From: Bradyrhizobium jicamae
GTDB lineage: Bacteria > Pseudomonadota > Alphaproteobacteria > Rhizobiales > Xanthobacteraceae
Direction: 5' to 3'
Assembly (NCBI RefSeq): GCF_001440395.1
Contig: NZ_LLXZ01000022.1
Location: 44,266-108,265, forward strand
DNA length: 64,000 nucleotides
The stretch's first letter is position 1. Each line of letters begins with the position of its first letter. Under the pieces are notes generated by a model. It was not told the DNA's origin. It saw only the letters and a list, made by a program, of their open reading frames with translations, and searched no databases. This document shows positions 50,436-58,847 of the stretch, piece by piece. Position numbers and translations under genes: made by a program.

Positions 50436-51563
50436 ATGAATTTCGATTTCTCCGACGACCAGAAACAGATGCGCGATGCGGCGAGGAAGTTCCTCACCGA
50501 ACAGTGCCCGCCGAAAGCCGTGCGCGAGGTGCTCGACGGCAAGGCGGTGTATGACAAGGCGCTGTGGAAGGGGCTCGCCGAGATGGGCTTCCTCGGCGTC
50601 GCGATCCCCGAGGAATTCGGCGGTGCGGGCGCCGGCCATCTCGAGCTCTGCGTGATCGCGGAGGAAATGGGCCGCGCCAATGCACCGGTGCCGTTCTCCT
50701 CCACCGTCTACCTCGCTGCCGAAGCGCTGCTGCTGGCAGGCTCCGACGCGCAGAAGCAGAAATGGCTGCCGAAGATTGCCTCGGGCGGGGCGATCGGCAC
50801 GCTGGCGCTGTTCGAGGGCAAGGGAAATCCGTCGCCGAACGCGATCAAGCTGCAGGCCTCCGGCGGCACGCTGTCAGGCGTGAAGAAGCCGGTGCCGGAT
50901 GGCGCGATTGCCGATTTCGCCGTCGTCGCCGCGCGCACCGGCTCTTCGGGGCGCGATTCCGATATCTCGCTGTTTCTCGTCGATCTGAAGGCCGGCGGCG
51001 TCGAGGCGAAGGCGCTGACCAACCTCGACCCGACCCGTGGTCAGGCCGAACTCACCTTCAAGAACGCCAAGGCCGAACCGCTTGGAGCTACCGGTGAAGG
51101 CTGGAGCATTCTTACTCAGGTGCTCGATCGCGCTGCGGTGCTGCTGGCGTTCGAGCAGGTCGGCGGCTCCGACCGTGCGCTCGAAATGGGCCGCGACTAC
51201 GCGCTCGACCGTATCGCCTTCGGCCGGCCGATCGGCTCGTTCCAGGCGGTGAAGCACATCCTCGCCGACATGTATGTCTCGGCGACGCTGGCGCGCTCGA
51301 ATTGCTATTACGGCGCCTGGGCGCTCTCGACCAACGCGTCGGAATTGCCGGAAGCCGCCGCTGCCGCGCGCATCAGCGCGACGCAGGCGTTCCAGCACTG
51401 CTCCAAGAACAACATCCAGGTTCACGGCGGCATGGGCTTCACTTGGGAGTTCGACTGCCACATGTACTACCGCCGCGCCAACGCCACTGCGCTGACGCTC
51501 GGCAGCCTGTCGTATTGGGAAGATCAGCTGATCGACCGCATGCGCAAGAAGAACGCGGCGTAA
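50436..51563 (+). CDS. Acyl-CoA dehydrogenase
   Basis: This 375-residue FAD enzyme starts MNFDFSDDQKQMRDAARKFL. The N-terminal helical domain (GFLGVAIPEEFGGAGAGHLE), a beta domain with GEGWSILTQVLDRAAVLLAFE, and the C-terminal QVHGGMGFTWEFDCHMYYRR are the family pattern. The middle-domain SDVG-type signature is weak (KGNPSPNAIKLQ), which suggests a divergent subunit. It may pair with one of the two longer acyl-CoA dehydrogenases downstream, as in the heteromeric acyl-CoA dehydrogenases of steroid catabolism. Confidence 0.92.
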   Translation: MNFDFSDDQKQMRDAARKFLTEQCPPKAVREVLDGKAVYDKALWKGLAEMGFLGVAIPEEFGGAGAGHLELCVIAEEMGRANAPVPFSSTVYLAAEALLLAGSDAQKQKWLPKIASGGAIGTLALFEGKGNPSPNAIKLQASGGTLSGVKKPVPDGAIADFAVVAARTGSSGRDSDISLFLVDLKAGGVEAKALTNLDPTRGQAELTFKNAKAEPLGATGEGWSILTQVLDRAAVLLAFEQVGGSDRALEMGRDYALDRIAFGRPIGSFQAVKHILADMYVSATLARSNCYYGAWALSTNASELPEAAAAARISATQAFQHCSKNNIQVHGGMGFTWEFDCHMYYRRANATALTLGSLSYWEDQLIDRMRKKNAA

Positions 51564-51578
51564 GTCGGTTTGAGAAAC

Positions 51579-51992
51579 ATGGACGCGCGCTCGATCAATG
51601 TATTTTTTTACGGTCTGTTCATGGACGCCGAGGCGCTCCGTGCCAACGGATTCCGTCCGATCGAGCCGCGTCAAGCCTGCGTTGCCGGAATGACGCTTCA
51701 GATCGGCCAGCGCGCGACGCTGGTTCCTGATCCGGCAAGGTGCGTCCATGGTTATGTCATCGGCCTGTCCCACAAGGACGTAGACCGGCTTTACTCCGAG
51801 CCGAGCGTCGCGGCTTACCGTCCGGAGGCTGTGATGGCTCAACTTAGGGATCGATCGTGCGTTCCCGCGCTCTGTTTCAATCTGCCGCCGTCGGACGAGC
51901 CGGTGGTGGCAAATCCGGAATACGCCGAAAAATTACGTGCTGTTGCCGGTCGGCTGGGGCTGCCGGCCGATTATGCGGCAAGCATTCGATAA
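51579..51992 (+). CDS. Gamma-glutamylcyclotransferase-like (AIG2/GGCT fold) protein
   Basis: This 137-residue protein begins MDARSINVFFYGLFMDAEAL. The YGLFM segment occupies the place of the YGS(L/N)M substrate loop of GGCT-fold proteins, and PARCVHGYVIGLSHKDVDRLY matches the following strand-helix unit. The fold cyclises gamma-glutamyl peptides in some members, but many bacterial ones are uncharacterised. The ATG at 51579 is used; a TTG 9 bases earlier is possible. It is inserted between acyl-CoA dehydrogenase genes on the same strand. Confidence 0.75.
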   Translation: MDARSINVFFYGLFMDAEALRANGFRPIEPRQACVAGMTLQIGQRATLVPDPARCVHGYVIGLSHKDVDRLYSEPSVAAYRPEAVMAQLRDRSCVPALCFNLPPSDEPVVANPEYAEKLRAVAGRLGLPADYAASIR

Positions 51993-52004
51993 AGGACAAC
52001 GCGA

Positions 52005-53252
52005 ATGAATTTTGACGACACCCCGCAGGAAGCCGCGTTCCGCGCCGAGGCCCGCGCATGGATTCAGGCTAACGCCCCCAAGCAATACGAGGACGAGTTG
52101 CGCAAGGTCTCGCTCGGCCGCACCGGGCTGAAGAATGCCAACATGCTCGAGGTCGCCAAGGCCTGGCAGAAGAAGAAGGCCGACGCCGGCTGGGCCTGCC
52201 TGCACTGGCCGAAGGAATATGGCGGCCGCGGCTCGTCGCCGATCGAGCGCGTGATCTGGCAGCAGGAAGAGGGGCCGTTCGGCCGGCTCTCCGGCATGTT
52301 CATCATCGGCCACGGCATGTGTGGGCCGACCATGATGGCGTTCGCCGGCGAGGATCAAAAGCGCAAGTATCTGCCGCCGCTGGCGTCGGGCGAGAAAGTC
52401 TGGTGTCAGCTGTTCTCCGAACCCGCCGGCGGTTCGGACGTCGCAGGGCTCCGCACCCGCGCGGAAAAGAAGGGCGACGACTGGATCATCAACGGTCAGA
52501 AGATCTGGACCTCGGGCGCGCATTATTCCGACTACGGCATCCTGCTGACGCGCACCGATCCGACTGTGGCAAAACACAAGGGTCTCACCATGTTCTTCCT
52601 GGACATGAAGAGCCCCGGCGTCGAAGTGCGGCCGATCAAGCAGGCCAGCGGCCAGTCCGACTTCAACGAGGTCTACTTTACCGACGTCAAGATTCCGGAC
52701 TCGCAGCGTCTCGGCGCCGTCAATGACGGCTGGAACGTCTCGCTGACCACGCTGATGAACGAGCGTATGTCGATCGGCGCCGGCGTTGCGACCGGCTTCC
52801 CTGAATTGTTCGACTTCTGCAACAGCCTGATGCTGGAAGACGGACCCGCGATCGAGGACCGCAGCGTCCGTTCGAGGCTGGCGAACTACGCAGTGAAGGC
52901 GAGCGGGCTGCGATACACCAGCATGCGCGCGATCTCGGCGCTTTCGAAGGGCGAGCGCCCGGGTCCGGAAAACTCCATCGGCAAGCTGGTGGCGGGTTCG
53001 ATGGTGCAGGAAGTCGCGATGTACGCGCTGGACCTGCAGGGCGCCGCCGGCGTGTTGAGCGGGCCGGAAGATGCGGAAGTTGCCGGCAAATTCCAGGCGA
53101 TGCTGCTGCGCGCGCCCGGCACCCGCGTCGAGGGCGGCACCGACGAGATCATGCGCAACATCATCGCCGAGCGCGTGCTCGGTCTGCCCGGCGACATCAG
53201 GGTCGACAAGGACGTGCCGTTCAACCAGATCCCGACGAAAGGTCGGGCGTAA
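52005..53252 (+). CDS. Acyl-CoA dehydrogenase, first of a tandem pair
   Basis: This 415-residue acyl-CoA dehydrogenase starts MNFDDTPQEAAFRAEARAWI. The FAD/substrate signature is WCQLFSEPAGGSDVAGLRTRA, then KIWTSGAHYSDYGILLTRTD, and the C-terminus RVEGGTDEIMRNIIAERVLGLP. It is closely similar along its whole length to the product of 53362-54606, including the identical GLPGDIRVDKDVPFN end region, so the two arose by duplication. The start is 12 bases after the upstream stop. Confidence 0.94.
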   Translation: MNFDDTPQEAAFRAEARAWIQANAPKQYEDELRKVSLGRTGLKNANMLEVAKAWQKKKADAGWACLHWPKEYGGRGSSPIERVIWQQEEGPFGRLSGMFIIGHGMCGPTMMAFAGEDQKRKYLPPLASGEKVWCQLFSEPAGGSDVAGLRTRAEKKGDDWIINGQKIWTSGAHYSDYGILLTRTDPTVAKHKGLTMFFLDMKSPGVEVRPIKQASGQSDFNEVYFTDVKIPDSQRLGAVNDGWNVSLTTLMNERMSIGAGVATGFPELFDFCNSLMLEDGPAIEDRSVRSRLANYAVKASGLRYTSMRAISALSKGERPGPENSIGKLVAGSMVQEVAMYALDLQGAAGVLSGPEDAEVAGKFQAMLLRAPGTRVEGGTDEIMRNIIAERVLGLPGDIRVDKDVPFNQIPTKGRA

Positions 53253-53259
53253 CAAATTC

Positions 53260-53336
53260 GTAGGGTGGGCAACGCGCGTGCGTTGCCCACCGCGTCACAC
53301 TCAGATGGTGGGCTCGCTTCGCTCAGCCCACCCTAC
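53260..53336. repeat. Nested palindromic repeat, GTAGGGTGGGC family, between tandem acyl-CoA dehydrogenase genes
   Basis: gtagggtgggcaacgcgcgtg faces cttcgctcagcccaccctac, with inner arms cgcgcgtgcg and gttgcccac. It lies 7 bases after the first tandem gene and 26 bases before the second, so it is transcribed within the operon. Confidence 0.85.
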
Positions 53337-53361
53337 ACAGAAAACAAAAAAGAGGTCCGCC

Positions 53362-54606
53362 ATGAACTTCGACGATACGCCGCAGGAAGCCGAATTCCGC
53401 GCTACCGCCCGCAAATGGATCGAGGCCAACGCGCCGAAGCAATACGAGGCGGAACTGTCAAAATCCTCGCTCGGCCGCATCCGGCTGGAGAAGGAAGAGA
53501 TCGTCGATGTCGGCAAGGCCTGGCAGAAGAAGAAGGCCAAAGGCGGTTGGGCCTGCCTGCACTGGCCGAAGGAATATGGCGGCCGCGGCGCGACCCCGAT
53601 CGAGAAGGTGATCTGGCAGCAGGAAGAGGGCGTCTATGGCAAGCTGACGCAGCCGTTCCAGATTGGCGAGGGCATGTGCGGCCCAACCGTGATGGCGTTC
53701 GGCAGCGAGGAGCACAAGCGGCATTATCTGCCGAAGCTCGCTTCCGGTGAGCATATCTGGTGTCAGTTGTTCTCCGAGCCGGCCGGCGGTTCCGACGTGG
53801 CGGGCTTGCGCACGCGTGCGGAAAAGCAGGGCGACAACTGGATCGTCAACGGCCAGAAGATCTGGACCTCGGGCGCGCATTATTCCGACTACGGCCTTCT
53901 GATCACCCGCACCGATCCCAACGTGCCCAAGCACAAGGGCCTGACGATGTTCTTCCTCGACATGAAGAGCAAGGGCGTCGAGGTGCGGCCGATCAAGCAG
54001 GCCAACGGCATGCAGGAATTCAACGAGGTCTATTTCACCGACGTGGTGATCCCGGACAGCCAGCGCCTCGGCGCGGTCGGCGACGGCTGGAACGTGTCGC
54101 TGACCACGCTGATGAACGAGCGCATGTCGATTGGTTCGCGACTCGCCACCGGCGTCCCCGAGATGTTCGAATTCTGCTCGAACCTGATGCTGGAGGATGG
54201 GCTCGCGATCGACGATCCCGCGGTGCGCTCCAAGCTCGCGAGCTGGGCGGTGAAGTCGAACGGGCTGAAATACACCAGCTACCGCGCGATCTCCTCGCTG
54301 TCGAAGGGCGAGCGGCCGGGCCCGGAAAATTCCATCGGCAAGCTGGTGTCGGGCATGATGCTGCAGGACATCGCGGCTTATGCGATGGATCTGCAGGGCG
54401 CGGCGGGTACGCTGACCAGCACGGATGAGGAAATGGTTCACGGTCAGTTCCAGCAGATGCTGCTGTCCTCGCCGTCGATGCGCATCGCCGGCGGCACCGA
54501 TGAAATCCTGCGCAACATCATCGCCGAGCGCGTGCTTGGTTTGCCGGGCGACATCCGCGTCGACAAGGACGTGCCGTTCAACAAGATCCCGACCAAGGGG
54601 CGGTAA
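53362..54606 (+). CDS. Acyl-CoA dehydrogenase, second of a tandem pair
   Basis: This 414-residue paralogue of 52005-53252 starts MNFDDTPQEAEFRATARKWI. It has WCQLFSEPAGGSDVAGLRTRA, GQKIWTSGAHYSDYGLLITR and the C-terminal region RIAGGTDEILRNIIAERVLG. Differences cluster around residues 35-50 and 230-290, where substrate specificity usually lies. AAAGAGGTCC precedes the ATG. The nitroreductase gene starts 2 bases after its stop. Confidence 0.94.
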   Translation: MNFDDTPQEAEFRATARKWIEANAPKQYEAELSKSSLGRIRLEKEEIVDVGKAWQKKKAKGGWACLHWPKEYGGRGATPIEKVIWQQEEGVYGKLTQPFQIGEGMCGPTVMAFGSEEHKRHYLPKLASGEHIWCQLFSEPAGGSDVAGLRTRAEKQGDNWIVNGQKIWTSGAHYSDYGLLITRTDPNVPKHKGLTMFFLDMKSKGVEVRPIKQANGMQEFNEVYFTDVVIPDSQRLGAVGDGWNVSLTTLMNERMSIGSRLATGVPEMFEFCSNLMLEDGLAIDDPAVRSKLASWAVKSNGLKYTSYRAISSLSKGERPGPENSIGKLVSGMMLQDIAAYAMDLQGAAGTLTSTDEEMVHGQFQQMLLSSPSMRIAGGTDEILRNIIAERVLGLPGDIRVDKDVPFNKIPTKGR

Positions 54607-54608
54607 TC

Positions 54609-55322
54609 ATGGACGCAAAGGCGCCGAAGGCATACTACGCGACGGCGGACCGCATCGGCGTGCTCGAAGAGCTCCTGAACGAGCGCTACTCCGTGCGCGC
54701 GTTCCTGCCGCGGGAAGTGCCGCGCGAGACCATCGAGCAAATTCTCAAAGTCGCCCAGCGCACGGCGTCCTGGTGCAACAGCCAGCCCTGGCAGGTATTG
54801 ATCGCCAGCGGCGAGGCCAAGGAGGCGTTTCGCAAGGCGATCTATGCCGAGGCCGCCTCCGGCGCCAGGGACGACCATGACTTCACGCCGCCTCGCGAAT
54901 ATCTCGGCGTCTATCTCGAGCGCCGCCGCGAGAGCGGCTTTCAGCTCTACAACACGCTCGGCATCCCGCGCGGCGACAAGATGGGCTACGCCAAGCAGGC
55001 GCTGGAGAACTACAATTTCTTCGGCGCGCCGCATGTCGCCATCATCCACACCGACGAGCCGCTCGGTATCTACGGCGCGGTGGATTGCGGCGCCTATGTC
55101 TCGAACTTCATGCTGGCGGCGCAGGCGCTCGGCCTCGGCACGATACCGCAGGCCGCGCTGGCGCGGCATTCCGGATTGATCCGGCGACACTTCAAGCTGG
55201 CCGATGATCGCAAGGTCGTCTGCGGCATTTCGTTCGGCTTCGCCGATCATTCGCACAAGGTGAACAGCTACCGCACCTCGCGCGCGAGTGTGACGGATAC
55301 CGTCACGTTCGTGGACGAGTAA
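54609..55322 (+). CDS. Nitroreductase-family FMN protein
   Basis: This 237-residue protein is of the nitroreductase/NADH-oxidase fold. The FMN phosphate-binding RYSVRAFLPREVPRETIEQI is at residues about 27-46, followed by QRTASWCNSQPWQVLIAS, VDCGAYVSNFMLAAQALGLG and the C-terminal VVCGISFGFAD. It lies 2 bases after an acyl-CoA dehydrogenase stop, so it is translationally coupled. In such clusters these proteins may act on an acyl-CoA or regenerate flavin rather than reduce nitro groups (inference). Confidence 0.92.
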   Translation: MDAKAPKAYYATADRIGVLEELLNERYSVRAFLPREVPRETIEQILKVAQRTASWCNSQPWQVLIASGEAKEAFRKAIYAEAASGARDDHDFTPPREYLGVYLERRRESGFQLYNTLGIPRGDKMGYAKQALENYNFFGAPHVAIIHTDEPLGIYGAVDCGAYVSNFMLAAQALGLGTIPQAALARHSGLIRRHFKLADDRKVVCGISFGFADHSHKVNSYRTSRASVTDTVTFVDE

Positions 55323-55324
55323 AT

Positions 55325-55489
55325 CCTTCTCCCCTTGTGGGAGAAGGTGGCGGACGCAGCCCGCCGGATGAGGGGTTCTATCGGCGGACGCAGACGTTTC
55401 AGACGAGGGACGTATACCCGCGGAGAGAACCCCTCATCCGTCTGCGATGCTGCGCATCGCATCCACCCTCTCCCACAAGGGGAGAGGGA
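55325..55489. repeat. Nested palindromic repeat, CTCCCCTTGTGGGA family
   Basis: The ends ccttctccccttgtgggaga and accctctcccacaaggggag pair; gatgaggggttctatc and agagaacccctcatcc form the inner arms. It separates the nitroreductase from the convergent ankyrin gene. Confidence 0.85.
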
Positions 55490-55497
55490 AAGAGCGC

Positions 55498-57138
55498 TCA
55501 AGCCTCGCGACCCAGCAGTTCCTCGGTCACCTCGTCCGAAAACCGCTTCCTGATTCCCGCGACCATCACCCATTTGGGATCATCGGGAATTTCAGTCGCG
55601 CCGGGCATGCCATGGTCGCGCAGGGCGCGCGCACAACCGACCCAGTCGCCGCCTTCGACCGGCTCGTTGAGGGATGCCCATGACAGCGAACCGCAAGCAT
55701 TGTCGCCGAAGCCATGCCGCTCGGTCCACTCGGCGCCGTGTTCGAGCAGGAAGCGCGTCAACGCGGCATTGCCGCGGAACACCGCGTGATTGAGCGCGGA
55801 TGCATCCCAGTCACCGCCGCGCACGGCGATCGGCCAGCCACGTTCGACCATCACCCTGACGATCTCATCGGCACCGGCCGCGGCCATGTCGGGCAATAGT
55901 CGCAACTGTGCGGACGACAGCGAAGCAGGCAGGTCAGGCCTCTGTGCCCGTATCGCGCGCGCCTCGGCTGCATCACCACGCGCACATGCGGCGACGAAGC
56001 GTTCCTCGTCGGAGATGTCAGGCTCGCCGGCCGGTCCGCGCAGCAGCGCTGCGGCATCGGAGAGGCCAAACCGCAGCGCCAGCCGGTAGGGGCTGATGTC
56101 GTCACGGGTTGGTCGCGACGGGTCGGCGCCGGCTTCCAGCAGTGCCATCACGTGACGCGGTCGCCGCCGGTAGATCGCCCAAGCCAAAGGCGAGCCCCAC
56201 TCGGTCAACGGTGGATTCCCCGCCGGCTCGTTCGGATCGCCGCCATGCTGCAGCAGCAATTTCAGCGCCGTGTCGTCCTCGAGATCGATCGACCGGTAGA
56301 TCGCATTGCTCCCGGCAATGCGCGCGCCGTGCTCCAGCAGCAGGCGCGTGCATGCCGGATGCTCCAGCGAGTGATAGAGCGACTCGCCGTCATTGGGATT
56401 GGCGCCGGCATCGAGCAGCAATTTCGTCAGCGCGGGATCATGGTTGCTGCCGGCCGCGCCGTAGAGCGTCGAGAGCGGGCAACTCTGGTCCGGCTCGGCC
56501 AGCGATCCCGGCGGCCAACGGCTGAAAATGTGCTGATTGACATCGGCACCATCAGCGATCAGCAACCGCGCGCTGGCGTGCAGGCGCTGGCGAAATTCGT
56601 CCACGCGTAACAGGCTCGAATGCGCCACCGCGAGCAGCGGCGGCAATCGCAGCGGGCCGCCAGCACGGTTGAGCCATGCCGGATCGGCCTCCGTCGCCCG
56701 CCGCAGTGCGCCTTCGTCGCCGATCGCGCAGGCGAGCCAGGGATCGCCTGCGATCAATCCGGGATCGTCAGCGAGGATACGCAATGCCACGCGCGGGTTG
56801 GCGCGGTTGACCGTGCCGCTGACATCGCCGGAATAGATCAGCTGTGCCCAGTGCAGGATGCGGGCGTCGCGCTTGTCGCGTACCGCCATCTGCACCTCGA
56901 CATATTGCTTCAGTTCGGTCCAGGACACAAAGCCATGCTCGCGTGCGATGCATGATTGCGCGTCGTGCAGGCGAAGTTCGAGGGAAGCCATATCCTCGTC
57001 GCTGCGGCCGGACGCCGCCGGCAGCGCGCTGCGCAGCCGCGCCATCGCCGCCGGATCGCGGCTTCGATAGAGGCGGATCAATTGCTTGGCTTGTTTCTTC
57101 AGATGATCGAGATTCAGTCGCTCGAAAGACCGGTCCAT
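55498..57138 (-). CDS. Ankyrin-repeat protein
   Basis: This is a 546-residue soluble protein. The N-terminal 90 residues (MDRSFERLNLDHLKKQAKQL onward) form a helical region seen at the start of many proteobacterial ankyrin proteins. At least five ankyrin-like units follow, for example LTKLLLDAGANPNDGESLYHSL, CTRLLLEHGARIAGSNAIYRS, ALKLLLQHGGDPNEPAG, VMALLEAGADPSRP and LTRFLLEHGAEW. These mediate protein contacts; no enzyme domain is visible. It has no signal peptide, so it is probably cytoplasmic. Partner unknown. Confidence 0.9.
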   Translation of the reverse strand: MDRSFERLNLDHLKKQAKQLIRLYRSRDPAAMARLRSALPAASGRSDEDMASLELRLHDAQSCIAREHGFVSWTELKQYVEVQMAVRDKRDARILHWAQLIYSGDVSGTVNRANPRVALRILADDPGLIAGDPWLACAIGDEGALRRATEADPAWLNRAGGPLRLPPLLAVAHSSLLRVDEFRQRLHASARLLIADGADVNQHIFSRWPPGSLAEPDQSCPLSTLYGAAGSNHDPALTKLLLDAGANPNDGESLYHSLEHPACTRLLLEHGARIAGSNAIYRSIDLEDDTALKLLLQHGGDPNEPAGNPPLTEWGSPLAWAIYRRRPRHVMALLEAGADPSRPTRDDISPYRLALRFGLSDAAALLRGPAGEPDISDEERFVAACARGDAAEARAIRAQRPDLPASLSSAQLRLLPDMAAAGADEIVRVMVERGWPIAVRGGDWDASALNHAVFRGNAALTRFLLEHGAEWTERHGFGDNACGSLSWASLNEPVEGGDWVGCARALRDHGMPGATEIPDDPKWVMVAGIRKRFSDEVTEELLGREA

Positions 57139-57315
57139 CAGACACCTCCGTGCGTGACATCGCCGAAGGCCCGCAATACCGGCTGCACAAAGGCTCTAGA
57201 TGTTGCTCGAAAGCTGCAAGTGGGTTCAACCCTTCCCGCGGGCCCGGGAGCGGCTTGCACCGCGGGCGCTACCATATGGCCGCCGCGGGCAGGGGTCAAC
57301 GCACCAAACGCGCGG

Positions 57316-57346
57316 AAAAATCCCGGCTCGCTCTCGCGGCCGGGAT
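57316..57346 (-). terminator. Rho-independent terminator after the His-rich peptide gene
   Basis: On the minus strand, atcccggc pairs with gccgggat across an 11-base loop and is followed by five T (plus-strand A run 57316-57320). It lies about 23 bases after the stop of the gene at 57369-57626. Confidence 0.8.
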
Positions 57347-57368
57347 CTTTCTTGATTACGCTGTTCGA

Positions 57369-57626
57369 TCAGTAGGCGCAGACGTTCACGGTGCGAAGGC
57401 GCATGCCACGGCGGGTCTCGACCCAACGCTGCCGCAGGCAGCCGTTCAGGCCGGTATCGACATAGACGCCACCGAAGCCGACGCTGACGGCGGGACCCCA
57501 GCCGTAGCCATGGCCCCAATGATGGCCCCAGTGATGGTGATGAAAGCCACCGGCGGACGCAGGCGCGGCAGCGGCAAAGGTGAGGGAGGCGGCGGCAATC
57601 AGTCCGAGGGTAATCTTGCGAAACAT
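57369..57626 (-). CDS. Small secreted His/Gly-rich protein
   Basis: This 85-residue precursor has a signal peptide ending PASA. The mature part begins GGFHHHHWGHHWGHGYGWGP, followed by a short beta-rich part with two cysteines (NGCLRQRWVETRRGM and VNVCAY). The histidine cluster suggests binding of Ni, Cu or Zn in the periplasm, but it is also a low-complexity feature found in many small rhizobial secreted proteins. A terminator follows. It is transcribed alone. Confidence 0.8.
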   Translation of the reverse strand: MFRKITLGLIAAASLTFAAAAPASAGGFHHHHWGHHWGHGYGWGPAVSVGFGGVYVDTGLNGCLRQRWVETRRGMRLRTVNVCAY

Positions 57627-57760
57627 AACTCAATTTCTCCAATTCTTTGGCGCGAGGCCGTTGTTGCGTCCCTGCCCATCAGTCGGCCCGGACGCGACTT
57701 GCGTTCATGCGCAAAGCGGAGAATCGTGTTTCAAGAATATTTCGCGGGACGCGATCTTCG

Positions 57761-58759
57761 TTAATTTTTCCTATCCGGACATTCGACCGACGCCGTGCGG
57801 TAGCGCGCGGCCATCTCATGCGCCAGTTCGGCCATCTTGTCGCGCAGTTCCACCGGCGCCAGCACCTCCGCTTCCGCGCCGAGACGCAGCAGTTCGGCGG
57901 CGGCATGCCACACGGTTTTCCCGATCGGCACGACAGCGATGCGCCAGCCGTCTGCATCCGCGGTCTCTTCGATACGGGTGCGCGTCCGCACGTAAGGCTG
58001 GCTGAACGCATTGAGCAGTTTGACGCCGAACGGCGACAGCCGCACGGTGGCTTCGTTCGGATGCATCTCGGCTTCGAGCCGCAGCGTTGCAGCCTGCCAA
58101 TAGGCGGCGAGATCGAATTCGGCGGGCCGGTCGAAGTGCTTGTCCAGAACATTGCAATCGAGCACGCGCGCCACGCGATAGGTGCGCACGCTGCCGTCGA
58201 CATGGCCGGCCAGATACCAGCTTCCACCTTTCAGCACGAGACCGAGCGGCGCGACGCGGCGGCGCTTCTCCGCCCGCCAGCTCTGGTAGCGGATTTCGAT
58301 CAGGCTCTCGCGCAGCAGCGCAGCGGCGATGGCGCGCAGATGTTTCGGCTGCTCGGTCTCTCCGAACCAGCTTGGCGCATCGAGATGAAACCGCTCCTGC
58401 ATCCGCCCGGCACTCGGGCGCATATTTTCGGGCAGCGCCGCCATCAGCTTGGTCTGCGCCGCCATCATCGCAGCATCCAGGCCGAGCGCGGCCGCAGGGC
58501 CGGGCAGTCCCGTCATGAACAGCGCCTCGGCCTCCGGTTGCGACAGTCCGTTCAGCCGCACGCGATAGCCGTCGAGCAGGCGATAGCCGCCTTCGGCGCC
58601 GCGCTCGGCATAGACAGGGACACCGGCCGCGGCGAGCGCATCGATGTCGCGATAGATGGTGCGCACCGAAACTTCGCACGCCTCGGCAAGTTCAGGCGCG
58701 GTGATCTGTCCCCGCGCCTGCAAGGTGGTGAGGATGGAAAGCAGCCGGCTCGCGCGCAT
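57761..58759 (-). CDS. YafY-type transcriptional regulator (HTH_11 + WYL)
   Basis: This 332-residue regulator has an N-terminal winged helix (SRLLSILTTLQARGQITAPELAEACEVSVRTIYRDIDAL). A WYL domain near residues 145-220 contains KGGSWYLAGHVDGSVRTYRVARVL, the ligand- or nucleic-acid-sensing part of this family. It is divergent from a GST gene, with a perfect 13-bp inverted repeat in the 88-base gap. That is the normal layout for autoregulation and control of the neighbour. The inducer is unknown. Confidence 0.93.
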   Translation of the reverse strand: MRASRLLSILTTLQARGQITAPELAEACEVSVRTIYRDIDALAAAGVPVYAERGAEGGYRLLDGYRVRLNGLSQPEAEALFMTGLPGPAAALGLDAAMMAAQTKLMAALPENMRPSAGRMQERFHLDAPSWFGETEQPKHLRAIAAALLRESLIEIRYQSWRAEKRRRVAPLGLVLKGGSWYLAGHVDGSVRTYRVARVLDCNVLDKHFDRPAEFDLAAYWQAATLRLEAEMHPNEATVRLSPFGVKLLNAFSQPYVRTRTRIEETADADGWRIAVVPIGKTVWHAAAELLRLGAEAEVLAPVELRDKMAELAHEMAARYRTASVECPDRKN

Positions 58760-58769
58760 GGCCCCTTAA

Positions 58770-58800
58770 ACCATACCTGACACAGGATGTCAGGTATGGT
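58770..58800. promoter_or_regulatory. Perfect 13-bp inverted repeat: YafY-regulator operator candidate
   Basis: ACCATACCTGACA (58770-58782) and TGTCAGGTATGGT (58788-58800) are exact inverse complements around cagga. It lies 10 bases from the regulator start and 47 bases from the GST start, and is far stronger than chance. The CTGACA/TGTCAG core resembles sites I recall for regulators of this family. Confidence 0.8.
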
Positions 58801-58847
58801 CGGGCATAGAAGGTCCGTTGCCCGTCGGCTTCAAAAGGAGACTGCCA

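Noticed and set aside
48377..50704. A minus-strand open frame of about 775 codons opposite the feruloyl-CoA-synthase-like gene
   Set aside because: It is the antisense shadow of a GC-rich gene. The plus-strand protein has full ANL motifs, while the minus translation is Arg/His-rich without any domain.
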